Shown: positions 24,220 to 34,214, counted from the stretch's first letter. The stretch: 64,000 nt of DNA from Pratylenchus scribneri (GCA_030063045.1 JAQSEB010000055.1:1-64000), one strand, 5' to 3'. Notes: a model not told the origin generated them from the sequence alone. Program-made: numbers and translations.

Positions 24220-24564
24220 TTTTGCTGAAAGTGTGCAAATTTTAAATTTAAGATACTTTTCTGGAATATAAAATTTGTGTTTTATTTTATCCAAATATTG
24301 ATAAAAATATTAGCGGTATCCTCCCAATGTACGTTCTTTTATTAACAGCTCAAGGAGGCACAATAGCCAATCTTGGAAGGGAATATAATATCATTCGAGA
24401 TCGAAAAGTGTTCTCTGCTTTTTCACCATTTACGAATTTGAGCTTTACAAAAATTTAAATCACTATAAGTATAATGTTTAGATTGAATTTTGTAAGCTTT
24501 TTTCAAGGTTGTTTTAGTAAAAATAAAAATAACTAATTTGAATTTGTATCGCTCTCCCAGTTGA

Positions 24565-25251
24565 TGTCGCTGACAGATTTTTGTTGTTAATTTTAAATAA
24601 TTTGGCCTAATTTTTGATTATTTAATTTTCTAAAAAGATAAATGTTTTTTGGCCTAATTTTACTGATCATAGATCAAAAAAGTAAAAATTGAATAAAAAT
24701 GGGGAATAGCCCCAAGTCATTCAAAATAATCCTTTATTGGATAAATCTTTCTTCTGGGGGATTGGAAGGGATTGGAATTGATTGCGGTCGGTCAACTCAC
24801 CTTTGCTGCAGCAACATTGGATGGACGGTTGTGGCTCTTGATCAAAAGGATGCGCGGCCAATACGTTGGAAGAATATGAAAGTTGAAGATTAAAATGAAA
24901 AATTGGATGGATGGATTAAAGAGGAGGGATTAAATTTTGGAATATAAAAATGGAATTATTTTCTCTATTTTTTTATGCCTTTTAATCCAAAAATATTTCG
25001 ATTTGCTGAATAAAACTTCGACGCTCAACTTTGTTCAATTTCAATTAATTGTGTCTTCAAACAACGAGTCTAGTTTAACTTTGAGTAAAACTTCATAAAA
25101 CCCAAAAAACAACAGTCCAATTTCCCCAAATTTTTCGTATATTTCCCTATCGTCAAATCTTCAAATTTCAACTTCCTATTCCCCAAACCCAAATTTATTC
25201 ATTTATTTTATTTATTGAAACTAAAACATATTTTTGTTTTAGTTTTCAACA
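24565..25251 (+). repeat. 5' LTR
   Basis: 687 bp, TGTCGCTGAC...TTTTCAACA. Contains an AATAAA-type signal (GAATAAAAC) near 25011. A 64-codon ORF at 24699-24893 occurs in both LTRs but has no recognisable features. Confidence 0.95.
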
Positions 25252-25252
25252 A

Positions 25253-25282
25253 GATTAAGAGTCTGGTGCTCTACCGACTGAG
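25253..25282 (+). promoter_or_regulatory. Primer-binding site for an internal tRNA-Lys(CUU) segment
   Basis: One nucleotide after the LTR, 30 nt are complementary to the D arm through the anticodon loop of eukaryotic tRNA-Lys(CUU) (about tRNA nt 10-40; the complement contains CTCAGTCGGTAGAGCA and AGACTCTTAATC). There is no match to a tRNA 3' CCA end. Priming by a half-tRNA is known from Drosophila copia. Confidence 0.75.
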
Positions 25283-25296
25283 GTTGACACTAACAT

Positions 25297-25475
25297 TTGT
25301 TGGCCTGTAAAGCCAGCGGCCTAAGAAGCCTTAGTCTTATTGTTGGCCTAAAAAGCCTAAATTGTTGGCCTAAAAAGCCTAAAAATTCATTGTTGGCCTA
25401 AAAAGCCTTAATCTGTTGGCCTAAAAAGCCTTAATCAATTATTTGGCCTGAAAAGCCTTAAATTATTGTTGGTAA
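25297..25475 (+). repeat. Leader tandem repeats TTGTTGGCCTAAAAAGCC
   Basis: Six to seven degenerate copies of GTTGGCCTAAAAAGCCTTAA between primer site and gag start. Each GGC...GCC pair could form a tiny hairpin in genomic RNA; a packaging, dimerisation or translation role is inference. Confidence 0.8.
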
Positions 25476-25552
25476 ATCCTAAATTGGTATTTGCCTGAAA
25501 AATTTCGTTAAAAATTAATTCAAAAAAGAATTTACGAAATAAAAAACTCACA

Positions 25553-28500
25553 ATGTCACATGCCATTCGTTCCTCCTTCTCAGTGCCTGTAACACAAGCC
25601 ATCCAATGCATGACGGATGCAGACACATTGTTGGCAGAAAATCCACGAGATTTGAAGAAAATCACAGTCCTATCTGTAAAATTCGAAAAAATCATTAAAT
25701 CGTTGAAAGAAAAAGTTGATAGATGGACTGTTCTTCTGAGTAGCCTAGAGGGAGAGGCATTAACTGCCGAAGAAACAAAATTTGACAATTTTAAATCAAG
25801 TGATCAAAAACCAGTTGATCTTATTGCCAATATGGAATTTAAATTGGTGGATTTGGAAGTGGCTATGGTTGAATTAAAACTAGCCGCTAATGGAGGGGCA
25901 AATAATGCAAATGGGGGTCCAAATAATGAACAAAATCAAGCAAATCCCCCTGCCCAAACTCAATTCCTTCCACTTCCCAAACCAACACTTTTGACTTTTG
26001 ATGGAAACATGAAAGAATGGGCAGCCTTTTGGCAGAATTTCGAAGACAATGTTGGGAATAATAAAACATTGTCTGATGCCCAACGCTTGCATTTCCTTAT
26101 TGGACAATTGAGGGGACCCCCTAAAGAAATGACCGGTGGGTACCGCCTTATCAATGAAAGCTATCAACCAGTGGTTGAGGCCCTCAAAAATAGATATGGA
26201 GATGAGGATAAAGTTGCCGAAGAACTCCAGCAAGAGTTCATCAATCTCCCTCGGGCAACAATGTCTCCTTCCTCTCTTCGTTCCCTACTCGAAAATGTTG
26301 AAAAAATTTGTCGGCAATTAACAGCCAAAACCCCAGAGGGAACACTCCATGGATTTGTGGACAGCTCCTTTTTTATTGCCACCCTAAAGGACAAATTACC
26401 TAGGGAATTGAAAGTGGCTTTTTTGCGAAGAGAAAATGGAGGAGCAAAGTGGACAGCAAAAGAATGGCGCAAAAATTTCGCTATTGAAGTAAAAATTGCT
26501 GAAGAAGCCCAAGGGGTCCAGGATAAAAATAAGCCTCCGGAGCCCAAATTTGGGCACCAGAATCATCAAAAATCCGGGCAAAATAGTTCAAATAACATTA
26601 AAAGGGCATTCCCGGTCCCAAATCAAAAGGGAAAAAAGGCACCCCATTGCTTTATGTGCAAAAATGATGGCCATTGGCCACTTCTTTGCCCAATTTTTGA
26701 TACTGCTTTGAAAAGAAAGGATAAATTAAAGGAATTGAATCGATGTTTTGAATGTCTTTCTCCTGAACATCAGTCAAAGGACTGTAAAAGCGATAAAAAA
26801 TGTCCAGTTCAGGGTTGTGGAAAGAAACACAATAAAATCATTTGCTTTAAATTTAAACCAAATGAATCGATGAATATATCCCAAAGCAATAATCAGAAAA
26901 ATTTTGGACCCCGAAATCAAAATAAAGGGAATGGTGTGAAAAGCCAAAATGGACCTTCCCAAATTGTGAATGGGTCCAACGCTACACCATTATTCTCCAA
27001 CCAAACCCCACCAAGTGGCACCTTTTCGGTATACCGTGCCGAAAAATCACAATCATACCTCATGGTTGGTTATATCCCTATTTGGACTGGAAATGGAACT
27101 GAAACTGTACCTGTATTTTTCGACACGGGATCACAGAGTTCGTTCATCACAAATTCATTGGCACGCCGAATTGTTTGTCAAAGGGTCGGCCAGGAGAATT
27201 TGTGTGTTGGCGGCCTCATTGGCAACAGTCCAGCCATCTTAAAAAATATAAGATCATCCGTTTTTCGCACGATGATGAAAAGGGAGGACGGAGGTTGGGA
27301 AGAAGTTTTCCTAGCCGGCTTAGACAAAATTACCCCAAAAATTGATTGTCTAGTCCGCCCGAATAATGACTTTGAATATGAAATGGACGATCCAATTTTC
27401 GGTAGGGTCGAACCGAAGATTATGATTGGAATTCGTCAATTTTGGCGATTCTTTTTGTCAAAAGAGGAAATTCGTCCAGGGGTCTATAAAATTTCCACCG
27501 TACTCGGGGATATATTTTGTGGACAGGATGAAACCAACGCCTTTTGTGGCGCTTTTACCCATTTTTCGGGGCCCATACTCGAATTTCCGGAAAAAGAGGA
27601 CCCAATGGAAAAAATGTGGAATTTAGAAACTTTGGGGATCCGGGACTGCCCATTGGAAAATGATGAGGAAAAGGCTATTCTACTTTTCCAAAAATCCCTC
27701 AAAAAGGATGAAGAGGGCAGATTTGAGGTTTCCTGGCCCTGGAAGTCAGATTCTCGCCCACCTGACAATTTTAATTTGGCATTTTCTCGACTCAATCAAT
27801 TGGTGCCAAAATTGAGGACCAATCCACAGCTCCATCAAGGCTACCAGGAAATTTTTGATGATTACCTGAAAAAAGGGATCATTTCAATTAGTAAGAAAAA
27901 TGGTTTTTCTGAACATTTCCTTCCACATCACCCAGTGTTGGGCAAAAAACTCAGAATTGTTTTTGCGGCTGATGCTCACACTAGAGGGCAACCTAGCCTA
28001 AATGATTGCCTATTGACTGGACCTAACTTAATCCCAGATTTGGCAGAAATTTTAATTCGTTTTCGAGCCACAAAAATCCCAGTCTTAGCCGACGTGCAAC
28101 AGGCTTTTTTGACATTGGGTTTAAATTCCCCTGATAGGGAATTTGTCAAATTTTTGTGGCCGAAAAATATTAATAAACCCCTAAATGGGGATAATTTGAT
28201 TGTTTTCCAATTCTGCCGAGTGCCCTTCGGGGTGGTTAGCTCCCCCTTTTTATTAAATGCCACAACTAGGGAATTTCTAAAAAATCATTCGGATCCTATA
28301 ATAAGGGAACTGAATAAAAATCTTTTTGTGGACAACTTATTAATCGGAGGGGAAAACATTCAAGAAGCAAATGAAATGGCTTTGAAAGCTAAAACTACTT
28401 TCACTGAAGCCAAGATGAACCTAAGGGATTTCGTATCAAATAAAAAAGAAGCACTTACCGGGCTAAAAAAAGAAGATCATTTGGCCACCGATTGCGCTAA

Positions 28501-30766
28501 TTGCCCCGTATTAGGGTTGAAATGGGATATTAAAAAAGAGCAATTAATTTTTAAACTTCCCGAACCCGAAAAACCCACCGAATTTGATACTCGTCGGTCG
28601 GTCCTCAGTGCCAAATCATTGATGTTTGATCCGCTGGGCCTTTGCTCACCTGTAATGTTTGAATCAAAATTATTCTTTCAAAAAATTTGGGGAAAAACCC
28701 GAAATTGGGACCAAAAATTGGAAGATAATGATCAAAAATTATGGGATAAAATGCTAAATGAATGGAAAGGAAAAATTATTCGAATTCCCCGTTTAACCTA
28801 TTTGGAAAAAGGAGGGGACATTCAAATCCATTCTTTCACTGATGCATCCCCAGATGCCTTTTGTACAGCTATTTACGCTGTTTCGGCCAAAAATGGGGCA
28901 AAATTATCTTCCCTAATTTACGCTCGCTCTCGATTGCGACCAAAAAAGATGGGGGAAAACCCTGATGGGATGACTATCCCTAGATTGGAGCTCCTAGGAG
29001 TTTTGATCGGGGTTAGGGCCAAAAATTTCGTTAAAAAGGCACTTGAATTGCCTGAAAATTCCCCTGAATTTTTATGGACTGATTCTCAAATCGTATTGAA
29101 CTGGATTCAATCGATTGAGAAAAAACCCGTTTTTGTTGAAAATAGAATAAGGGAAATTCGGACCCATCGAAACACAATTTTCCGTTATGTTCCCCGAATT
29201 TTCAACCCAGCCGACATCGGCACTCGTCCTATTTCCCCAGAGGAATTAGAGGGCAATAAATTATGGTTTAATGGACCAAATTGGTTAATTGAACCCGAAA
29301 ATACCTGGCCCGATGAATTGACGGCCAAATTGCCTCCAGAAGAAAGTGCCGAGCCAAAATTGGAATTGATTGGTGCAGTGGCAGATTTTGAAGCCAAGCC
29401 AATCGATTTCCATCGTTTCAGCAATTGGCACCGTTTGATTCGTTGTGTTGCTTATGTGTTGAAATTTTTGGCACTGAAAATTGGGAAAAAAGAGAAATTG
29501 ATGGTTAAAATCCCCGAAATCAAGGGAATAACCACCCAAGGGAATCTCGAAAATATTGACTTAGAAATGGCTAAATTGCTAATTTTGAAAATTGTTCAAA
29601 GGGAGATTCCCCCCGATGGAACTTATCTTTGTATTGATGGATTGTTGCGAGCAAAATCAAGGCTGGGCCAAGCAACAGCTCCGCTTGATTTCAAAAATCC
29701 CATCATCCTGCCAAGGGCTGCATGGGTCACAACATTGATTATCCGCGATATCCATCAAAAATTAATGCATTTTGGTTCCGATGCCACCTTAAATCAATTT
29801 TTAATGAATTACTGGTGTAAAAATGCACGGAAGTTGGTGAAAAGGGAAATTAAAAACTGTCCCAAATGCATAAAGGATAGAGCAATTCGTTTTGCTCTTC
29901 CTTCGATGCCAAATCTGCCTAAATCCCGGGTAGAATTTTCGCCAGCATTTACTAATATTGGATTGGATTATTTGGGCCCCTCCCTTTATAAAAGGCAAAA
30001 TGAGCCCCCAGGCAATGTTTGGATCATTTTGTTCACATGTTTGTGTTGTCGAGCGGTTCATCTTGAACCGGTCCAAACTTTGGAAGCGAGTGATTTTCTT
30101 TTGGCTTTTCGCCGCTTTGTGGCCAGAAGGGGGGTTCCAAGGGAAATTTTATCAGATAATGGCTCACAACTAGTTTTAGCCAGGAAGGCTCTACTAGAAG
30201 CCAATATCCCCACCAATTGGAGCCTAATCACGGCATTAGCACCGTGGCAGGGCGGTGTTTATGAACGATTAGTAGCATTGGTGAAACAATGCGGCCGGCG
30301 CAGTTTGGGCCATAAAATGCTCAATTGGGTGGAATTGGGCACTTTTATTACTGAAGTTGAGGGCGTAATTAATTCACGCCCCTTAACCTATGTGGATGAA
30401 GGTGGGCAAACTGCCCTAAGGCCCATCGATTTTTTGATACCAAAAATTAATTTATTTTTGGAAAATGAAATTGAAAAAGGCGAAATATTCCGCCCTACGC
30501 CTGCCCAAAAATTGGCACAAAGATGGAAGGCCACAACGGCCGCTATTGAAAATTTTAAGGAAAGATGGACCAATGAATATTTGATTATGCTTCGTGGAAA
30601 AAACAACACGAAACATAAAGGTCCAAGGCTCGAAACGTATTTAACCCCTAAAATAGGCCAAATTGTTCTCATTCAAGAAGAATTTAATCCAAAAAACATT
30701 TGGCCTATGGGTAAAATTGTGGAATTAAAAGGGCCGAAAAACCATGCTCGTTCAGCGAGTATTTGA
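25553..30766 (+). CDS. Gag-Pol polyprotein (BEL/Pao)
   Basis: A single 1737-aa ORF with gag and pol in one frame. Coiled-coil/DUF1759-like gag (about 1-330); zinc knuckles CX2CX4HX4C at 366-379 and 398-411 plus a third Cys/His cluster; aspartic protease DTGS at 524. Reverse transcriptase: first Asp in ADVQQAF (847), active-site box FVDN (D927, N928) instead of the usual YVDD. RNase H: TDAS D1097, RLELLG E1146, WTDSQ D1177. Integrase: HHCC zinc region from H1401, then D1472, D1535 and E1571 (DD35E). The ORF ends at TGA 30764-30766, before the usual pol tail: the conserved PNGRIWNRPVNLLAPLE-type end lies in the -1 frame at the start of the next ORF, so frames switch near 30755 by programmed shift or 1-nt deletion. 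Start ATG chosen as the first in frame after the leader. Confidence 0.95.
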   Translation: MSHAIRSSFSVPVTQAIQCMTDADTLLAENPRDLKKITVLSVKFEKIIKSLKEKVDRWTVLLSSLEGEALTAEETKFDNFKSSDQKPVDLIANMEFKLVDLEVAMVELKLAANGGANNANGGPNNEQNQANPPAQTQFLPLPKPTLLTFDGNMKEWAAFWQNFEDNVGNNKTLSDAQRLHFLIGQLRGPPKEMTGGYRLINESYQPVVEALKNRYGDEDKVAEELQQEFINLPRATMSPSSLRSLLENVEKICRQLTAKTPEGTLHGFVDSSFFIATLKDKLPRELKVAFLRRENGGAKWTAKEWRKNFAIEVKIAEEAQGVQDKNKPPEPKFGHQNHQKSGQNSSNNIKRAFPVPNQKGKKAPHCFMCKNDGHWPLLCPIFDTALKRKDKLKELNRCFECLSPEHQSKDCKSDKKCPVQGCGKKHNKIICFKFKPNESMNISQSNNQKNFGPRNQNKGNGVKSQNGPSQIVNGSNATPLFSNQTPPSGTFSVYRAEKSQSYLMVGYIPIWTGNGTETVPVFFDTGSQSSFITNSLARRIVCQRVGQENLCVGGLIGNSPAILKNIRSSVFRTMMKREDGGWEEVFLAGLDKITPKIDCLVRPNNDFEYEMDDPIFGRVEPKIMIGIRQFWRFFLSKEEIRPGVYKISTVLGDIFCGQDETNAFCGAFTHFSGPILEFPEKEDPMEKMWNLETLGIRDCPLENDEEKAILLFQKSLKKDEEGRFEVSWPWKSDSRPPDNFNLAFSRLNQLVPKLRTNPQLHQGYQEIFDDYLKKGIISISKKNGFSEHFLPHHPVLGKKLRIVFAADAHTRGQPSLNDCLLTGPNLIPDLAEILIRFRATKIPVLADVQQAFLTLGLNSPDREFVKFLWPKNINKPLNGDNLIVFQFCRVPFGVVSSPFLLNATTREFLKNHSDPIIRELNKNLFVDNLLIGGENIQEANEMALKAKTTFTEAKMNLRDFVSNKKEALTGLKKEDHLATDCANCPVLGLKWDIKKEQLIFKLPEPEKPTEFDTRRSVLSAKSLMFDPLGLCSPVMFESKLFFQKIWGKTRNWDQKLEDNDQKLWDKMLNEWKGKIIRIPRLTYLEKGGDIQIHSFTDASPDAFCTAIYAVSAKNGAKLSSLIYARSRLRPKKMGENPDGMTIPRLELLGVLIGVRAKNFVKKALELPENSPEFLWTDSQIVLNWIQSIEKKPVFVENRIREIRTHRNTIFRYVPRIFNPADIGTRPISPEELEGNKLWFNGPNWLIEPENTWPDELTAKLPPEESAEPKLELIGAVADFEAKPIDFHRFSNWHRLIRCVAYVLKFLALKIGKKEKLMVKIPEIKGITTQGNLENIDLEMAKLLILKIVQREIPPDGTYLCIDGLLRAKSRLGQATAPLDFKNPIILPRAAWVTTLIIRDIHQKLMHFGSDATLNQFLMNYWCKNARKLVKREIKNCPKCIKDRAIRFALPSMPNLPKSRVEFSPAFTNIGLDYLGPSLYKRQNEPPGNVWIILFTCLCCRAVHLEPVQTLEASDFLLAFRRFVARRGVPREILSDNGSQLVLARKALLEANIPTNWSLITALAPWQGGVYERLVALVKQCGRRSLGHKMLNWVELGTFITEVEGVINSRPLTYVDEGGQTALRPIDFLIPKINLFLENEIEKGEIFRPTPAQKLAQRWKATTAAIENFKERWTNEYLIMLRGKNNTKHKGPRLETYLTPKIGQIVLIQEEFNPKNIWPMGKIVELKGPKNHARSASI

Positions 30767-32496
30767 TGCCAAATGGAAGGATTTGGAATCGCCCAGTAAA
30801 TCTTTTGGCCCCGTTGGAGGTCCCCCCTGGGGATGAAAATCAAAAAGAACCAACCGAAATTGAGCCAATTGTTGAGCCAACCATTGATCCGCCAATGATT
30901 GATGGTCCACCAGAATTGGCCATTGAGCCTCTGGAACCTGAAATTAACCCACCTCTTACCATTGAACAGCCAGAATCCATTGAAGAAGAGCCAATCCATC
31001 GAACTCGAGCTCGAACTGGCAACCTGAAACCAAATAAAAGATTTGGTGATCAATGGATGGTTGGAATTAATTTTACAGCTTTTCTCCTAATTTTTTCCCT
31101 GATTCTTCCCCTATCCGCAGCCGAAATTCCGGCACTAATTTGTAAAAAGGAAGGGGTAGAATTTTTCGCAACAATTGAAACAAAAAATGTTCAAATCTGT
31201 TGTGACGGGATTTGTGGTTCTCGAACATACAAAACCCCTTTTCTATGGGAATTACCGGAGGAAAACTTAATTATCGGATATGATTGTGAGGGTACCTATT
31301 GGGAAGGCTCAAACCAATCTGCCAGCCTCAAATCTACATGCCCTCCTATCAATATATGTGAGCTCATAACTTGCTCAATTTGTTGGCACCAAATTCTAAA
31401 TCCAACTTGTTTCCCCAGTCTATCGTCAATTCTAATTGGGGGATTGATTTTAATTGGCGTCATCTTTATTTTGATTATTTATTGTGCGCTCACCTGTTTT
31501 TGTCGATGCGCAAGTCCAATCCGTTGCTGCTTCTGGTTTTGCCGCAAATGGAAACGCCGGATGCCAAAATTGAGCAGCCGAAAAAGGACACGCCGACATA
31601 GAATCGAGCCATCTGAAAGTGAAAATGAAGTATTTTTGAGTGAAAATGAAAATATTTCGAATCAATTAAAGTATAAAAAATGGGAAAAGGCCAAAAAGAA
31701 ATGGGGAAATTCACCCTTTTCTAAATTGGAATGGGCTCTTGCCCTTGTGGCCCTATGTTTGCCTTTCGCGCATTGTTCAATTGACACAATTTCCCTAACT
31801 TCCGCAACGGAAGAATGCGAAATTGGCAACGAAAATACAACATGCATTTACAATTGGGTTAGCCAGATTACCCTGCTTCCAGCTGGCCAATTAACGCAAT
31901 TAATTCTGAAGGACCCCCAATCAAATTTTGCGGGTATTCTCTCTATGAGATTAAATGGAATAACCCAAAGATGCCTCGCCGAAAATTTGGGATGGCTCCG
32001 TTCCTATAAAATCGAGACCCTTTCAACTAAACGTTGCCCCGGGATGGGGTCCTGCAAAGGAAACTTTTGTAAGGACCTTCTACCTAACGGTACGATTCAA
32101 GAATTCCATGAAGGGAATGATAGACCAGGGAATTCTTTTTGTATGGAAAGCACAGGATTTTGGTTTAACGGCTGTGGTTCGCCTTATGCCGCCTGCTTGC
32201 TTTACCGAAACTATATTGTTCCAATATCTAGACCAGTATTTGAATACTTTCACTGTCCCAATTGGGAATTTTTCATTAATACTGAGATAACTTTGGAACT
32301 ACCGGGGAGTGAAATTATAAGGGAAAAAATTGAACTATATAATGGTTTCACATTTAATTGGCAAGTGGCAAACTTATCGCTGACACCAATTATTACCGGA
32401 CGACCGGCGACACCTATATTGGGCAGCAAATTCCTAGTGAATAGTCGTAATAATGAAGCGGCTATTGTTCCGGAATTAAAAACAGATTTATTTTGA
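30766..32496 (+). CDS. Envelope glycoprotein, Gn/Gc-like part (phlebovirus-type)
   Basis: A 576-codon ORF whose ATG overlaps the pol stop (TGATG). The first ~20 residues are the displaced pol tail; then an acidic Pro-rich linker, a signal or membrane segment (about 103-118), a Cys-rich ectodomain, a long TM (222-248), a basic tail with RKRTRRHR, a second internal signal (about 321-340, ending FAHC) and a second Cys-rich ectodomain. This Gn-TM-signal-Gc polyprotein plan and an aromatic, Cys-flanked loop (GFWFNGCGSPYAACLLYRNY, about nt 32155-32215) fit phlebovirus-type class II fusion proteins, known as env genes of nematode BEL elements such as Tas and Cer7. The frame stops at TGA 32494-32496 and continues with the matching remainder of the glycoprotein. 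Surface fusion role is inferred from family. Confidence 0.85.
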   Translation: MPNGRIWNRPVNLLAPLEVPPGDENQKEPTEIEPIVEPTIDPPMIDGPPELAIEPLEPEINPPLTIEQPESIEEEPIHRTRARTGNLKPNKRFGDQWMVGINFTAFLLIFSLILPLSAAEIPALICKKEGVEFFATIETKNVQICCDGICGSRTYKTPFLWELPEENLIIGYDCEGTYWEGSNQSASLKSTCPPINICELITCSICWHQILNPTCFPSLSSILIGGLILIGVIFILIIYCALTCFCRCASPIRCCFWFCRKWKRRMPKLSSRKRTRRHRIEPSESENEVFLSENENISNQLKYKKWEKAKKKWGNSPFSKLEWALALVALCLPFAHCSIDTISLTSATEECEIGNENTTCIYNWVSQITLLPAGQLTQLILKDPQSNFAGILSMRLNGITQRCLAENLGWLRSYKIETLSTKRCPGMGSCKGNFCKDLLPNGTIQEFHEGNDRPGNSFCMESTGFWFNGCGSPYAACLLYRNYIVPISRPVFEYFHCPNWEFFINTEITLELPGSEIIREKIELYNGFTFNWQVANLSLTPIITGRPATPILGSKFLVNSRNNEAAIVPELKTDLF

Positions 32497-33678
32497 CCTA
32501 CGGAAGTGGACGCGGACTATTTATTAAAGGATTGCAAATTATCCTTAGAAGCTTGCCCTATATGCAGGCCTGATCACGATAGCGGTACCGTCAGGTGCCA
32601 CTGCAGAGAATTGAATTTAGAGGGATACTTTGAAAACCAAATGGCAAAATTGCCTCAGCCCCAAGGACATCTTAATATCCTTTATGAAGAGGGCGAAATT
32701 CTAGCGCGTACCCCCTATATTCCCGTTATAATTACAGCAAAAATGAATGGGATGAGAATAGTATCCCAAAACATTAAAGCAAAATGTCAAATCGAACCCC
32801 TATCCTTAGTGGGATGCTATAAATGCAATACTGGGGGGCGCTTTGACTACAAATGTACTGCATCCTATGGGAATCCGCTGGCTGAAGTCAATTGCGAAAA
32901 CAAACTAACTTTTTTTGCTCGATGTTCAGCAAATGGCACCATTGATCATGCCATATTGAGCCTCAGCCAATCAGCAATTAATATGCAGTGCGAAGTGAAG
33001 TGTCGTGCTGAAATAACAAAATTTAAATTAGAAGGAAAATTAAATTATGTAATTAAAAAAAATGAGGAATTTGCCTCATCAGGAAAGGAAATTATCAGCC
33101 CCCCTTCCCAATATGCAAATTTTGTCCAAACAATGGTTATGGATATTATGGGAGGCAATTTCTATACAATTGGCATAATTCTTTTTATCATTGTCGGGGG
33201 AATTATTTTTGTCATTCTTTTTTTGAAATTAAATCCATTGTTCCGAATTTATAGAACATTGATTCGTTCTTTGATTATCGTTTCCCTTTTGGGAATTGTT
33301 GGAACCGCAAATGGAGAAATGGAATTATATCAGGCCGTTTCTGCAGATGAGGAATTTGATTTGAGTTTGATAAATATTCCTCTCTTGTTATTGGGCCTGT
33401 GGCTTTTATTTATACTTATTCTATTTTATTTTGGGTTTTTCGAATGGCTAAAAAACAGAATAAATAGCCAAAACCGGATTCGCAGAATTGCTAATCGGAC
33501 CCAATTATTTATGGCCACAGGACTATCAGAATGTTCCATTTGCCTCGATACCCAGGGGGGAATTAGCCGGCAATTACCTTGCAGTCATTGCTTCCACAAG
33601 GCATGCATTGACCCCTGGCTGATCAAGGAGGACAGCTGTCCAAACTGCAGGGCCAAACTGGGTCTTGACCTGGTTTAA
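32497..33678 (+). CDS. Envelope C-terminal part with membrane-anchored RING-H2 domain
   Basis: Same frame as the upstream env ORF, open after the TGA; no ATG near its start (first near-cognate codon GTG 32506, used for residue numbers). Residues 1-200 are Cys-rich and resemble the membrane-proximal Gc region (CYKCNTGGRFDYKC, VNC, CEVKC). TM at 219-242. Then a signal-peptide-like stretch (254-270, ending GTANG), a short ectodomain, a second TM (289-312) and a cytosolic tail with a RING-H2 at 343-381: CSIC, CSHCFHKAC, DPW, CPNC (C-x2-C, C-x-H-x2-H-x2-C, C-x2-C), the zinc pattern of E3 ubiquitin ligases. Signal cleavage at GTANG would release a small transmembrane RING protein. RING on a retroelement envelope is not something I know from this family. 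Confidence 0.8.
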   Translation, partial: PTEVDADYLLKDCKLSLEACPICRPDHDSGTVRCHCRELNLEGYFENQMAKLPQPQGHLNILYEEGEILARTPYIPVIITAKMNGMRIVSQNIKAKCQIEPLSLVGCYKCNTGGRFDYKCTASYGNPLAEVNCENKLTFFARCSANGTIDHAILSLSQSAINMQCEVKCRAEITKFKLEGKLNYVIKKNEEFASSGKEIISPPSQYANFVQTMVMDIMGGNFYTIGIILFIIVGGIIFVILFLKLNPLFRIYRTLIRSLIIVSLLGIVGTANGEMELYQAVSADEEFDLSLINIPLLLLGLWLLFILILFYFGFFEWLKNRINSQNRIRRIANRTQLFMATGLSECSICLDTQGGISRQLPCSHCFHKACIDPWLIKEDSCPNCRAKLGLDLV

Positions 33679-34214
33679 AACGAACAAAATTAAAATTAAT
33701 TGTAAATAATTGTATATATTTTATTTTATTTTTATTAATTTTAATTGAATTTTATTAATTTTGAGTGATCAAAGATCACAAATATTTATCAAATTTGTCG
33801 GGAACATTCCCAGATTAATTTGAGCGTCGGATAGTTGAATGGAGCTTAAAATTGAGCAAAATTATGCCTTTTCTGTGAATTAGAATTTTGAAAATGCTCC
33901 TTTATTTTGATTTTTGCCTTGAGCAATGGCTCTTTTTCCCAAAAAGGCGAATATTCTATTGTTATTTTGGTCCGTTGCATTTGTTCCCAGTCAGAAAGGG
34001 ATTAAAAGGCGTATATATTAGCCAAAAAACAATTTTGCCAATTATATTCCATCTAAAATAATGTCCTTCCATTCATCCGACCAACCCAATCTCCCAATTA
34101 TGGGCCAATTGATGCCCAAAAATTACAAAAATCCCCTTAAATTTAATCAAAATTGGTTCATTTTAGCTAAAAATATAAATTTCAAACTATTATTTTTCTG
34201 CTAAAACAATCGAA
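33679..34214 (+). other. Env-accessory spacer of the BEL element
   Basis: AT-rich region with no clear gene. A ~48-codon ORF begins at ATG 34061 but has no recognisable features. Probably untranslated sequence and/or the promoter or splice region for the accessory gene. Confidence 0.4.

Noticed and set aside
24699..24893. 64-codon ORF in each LTR
   Set aside because: Same sequence in both LTRs, no recognisable features, no evidence beyond chance in U3/R sequence.
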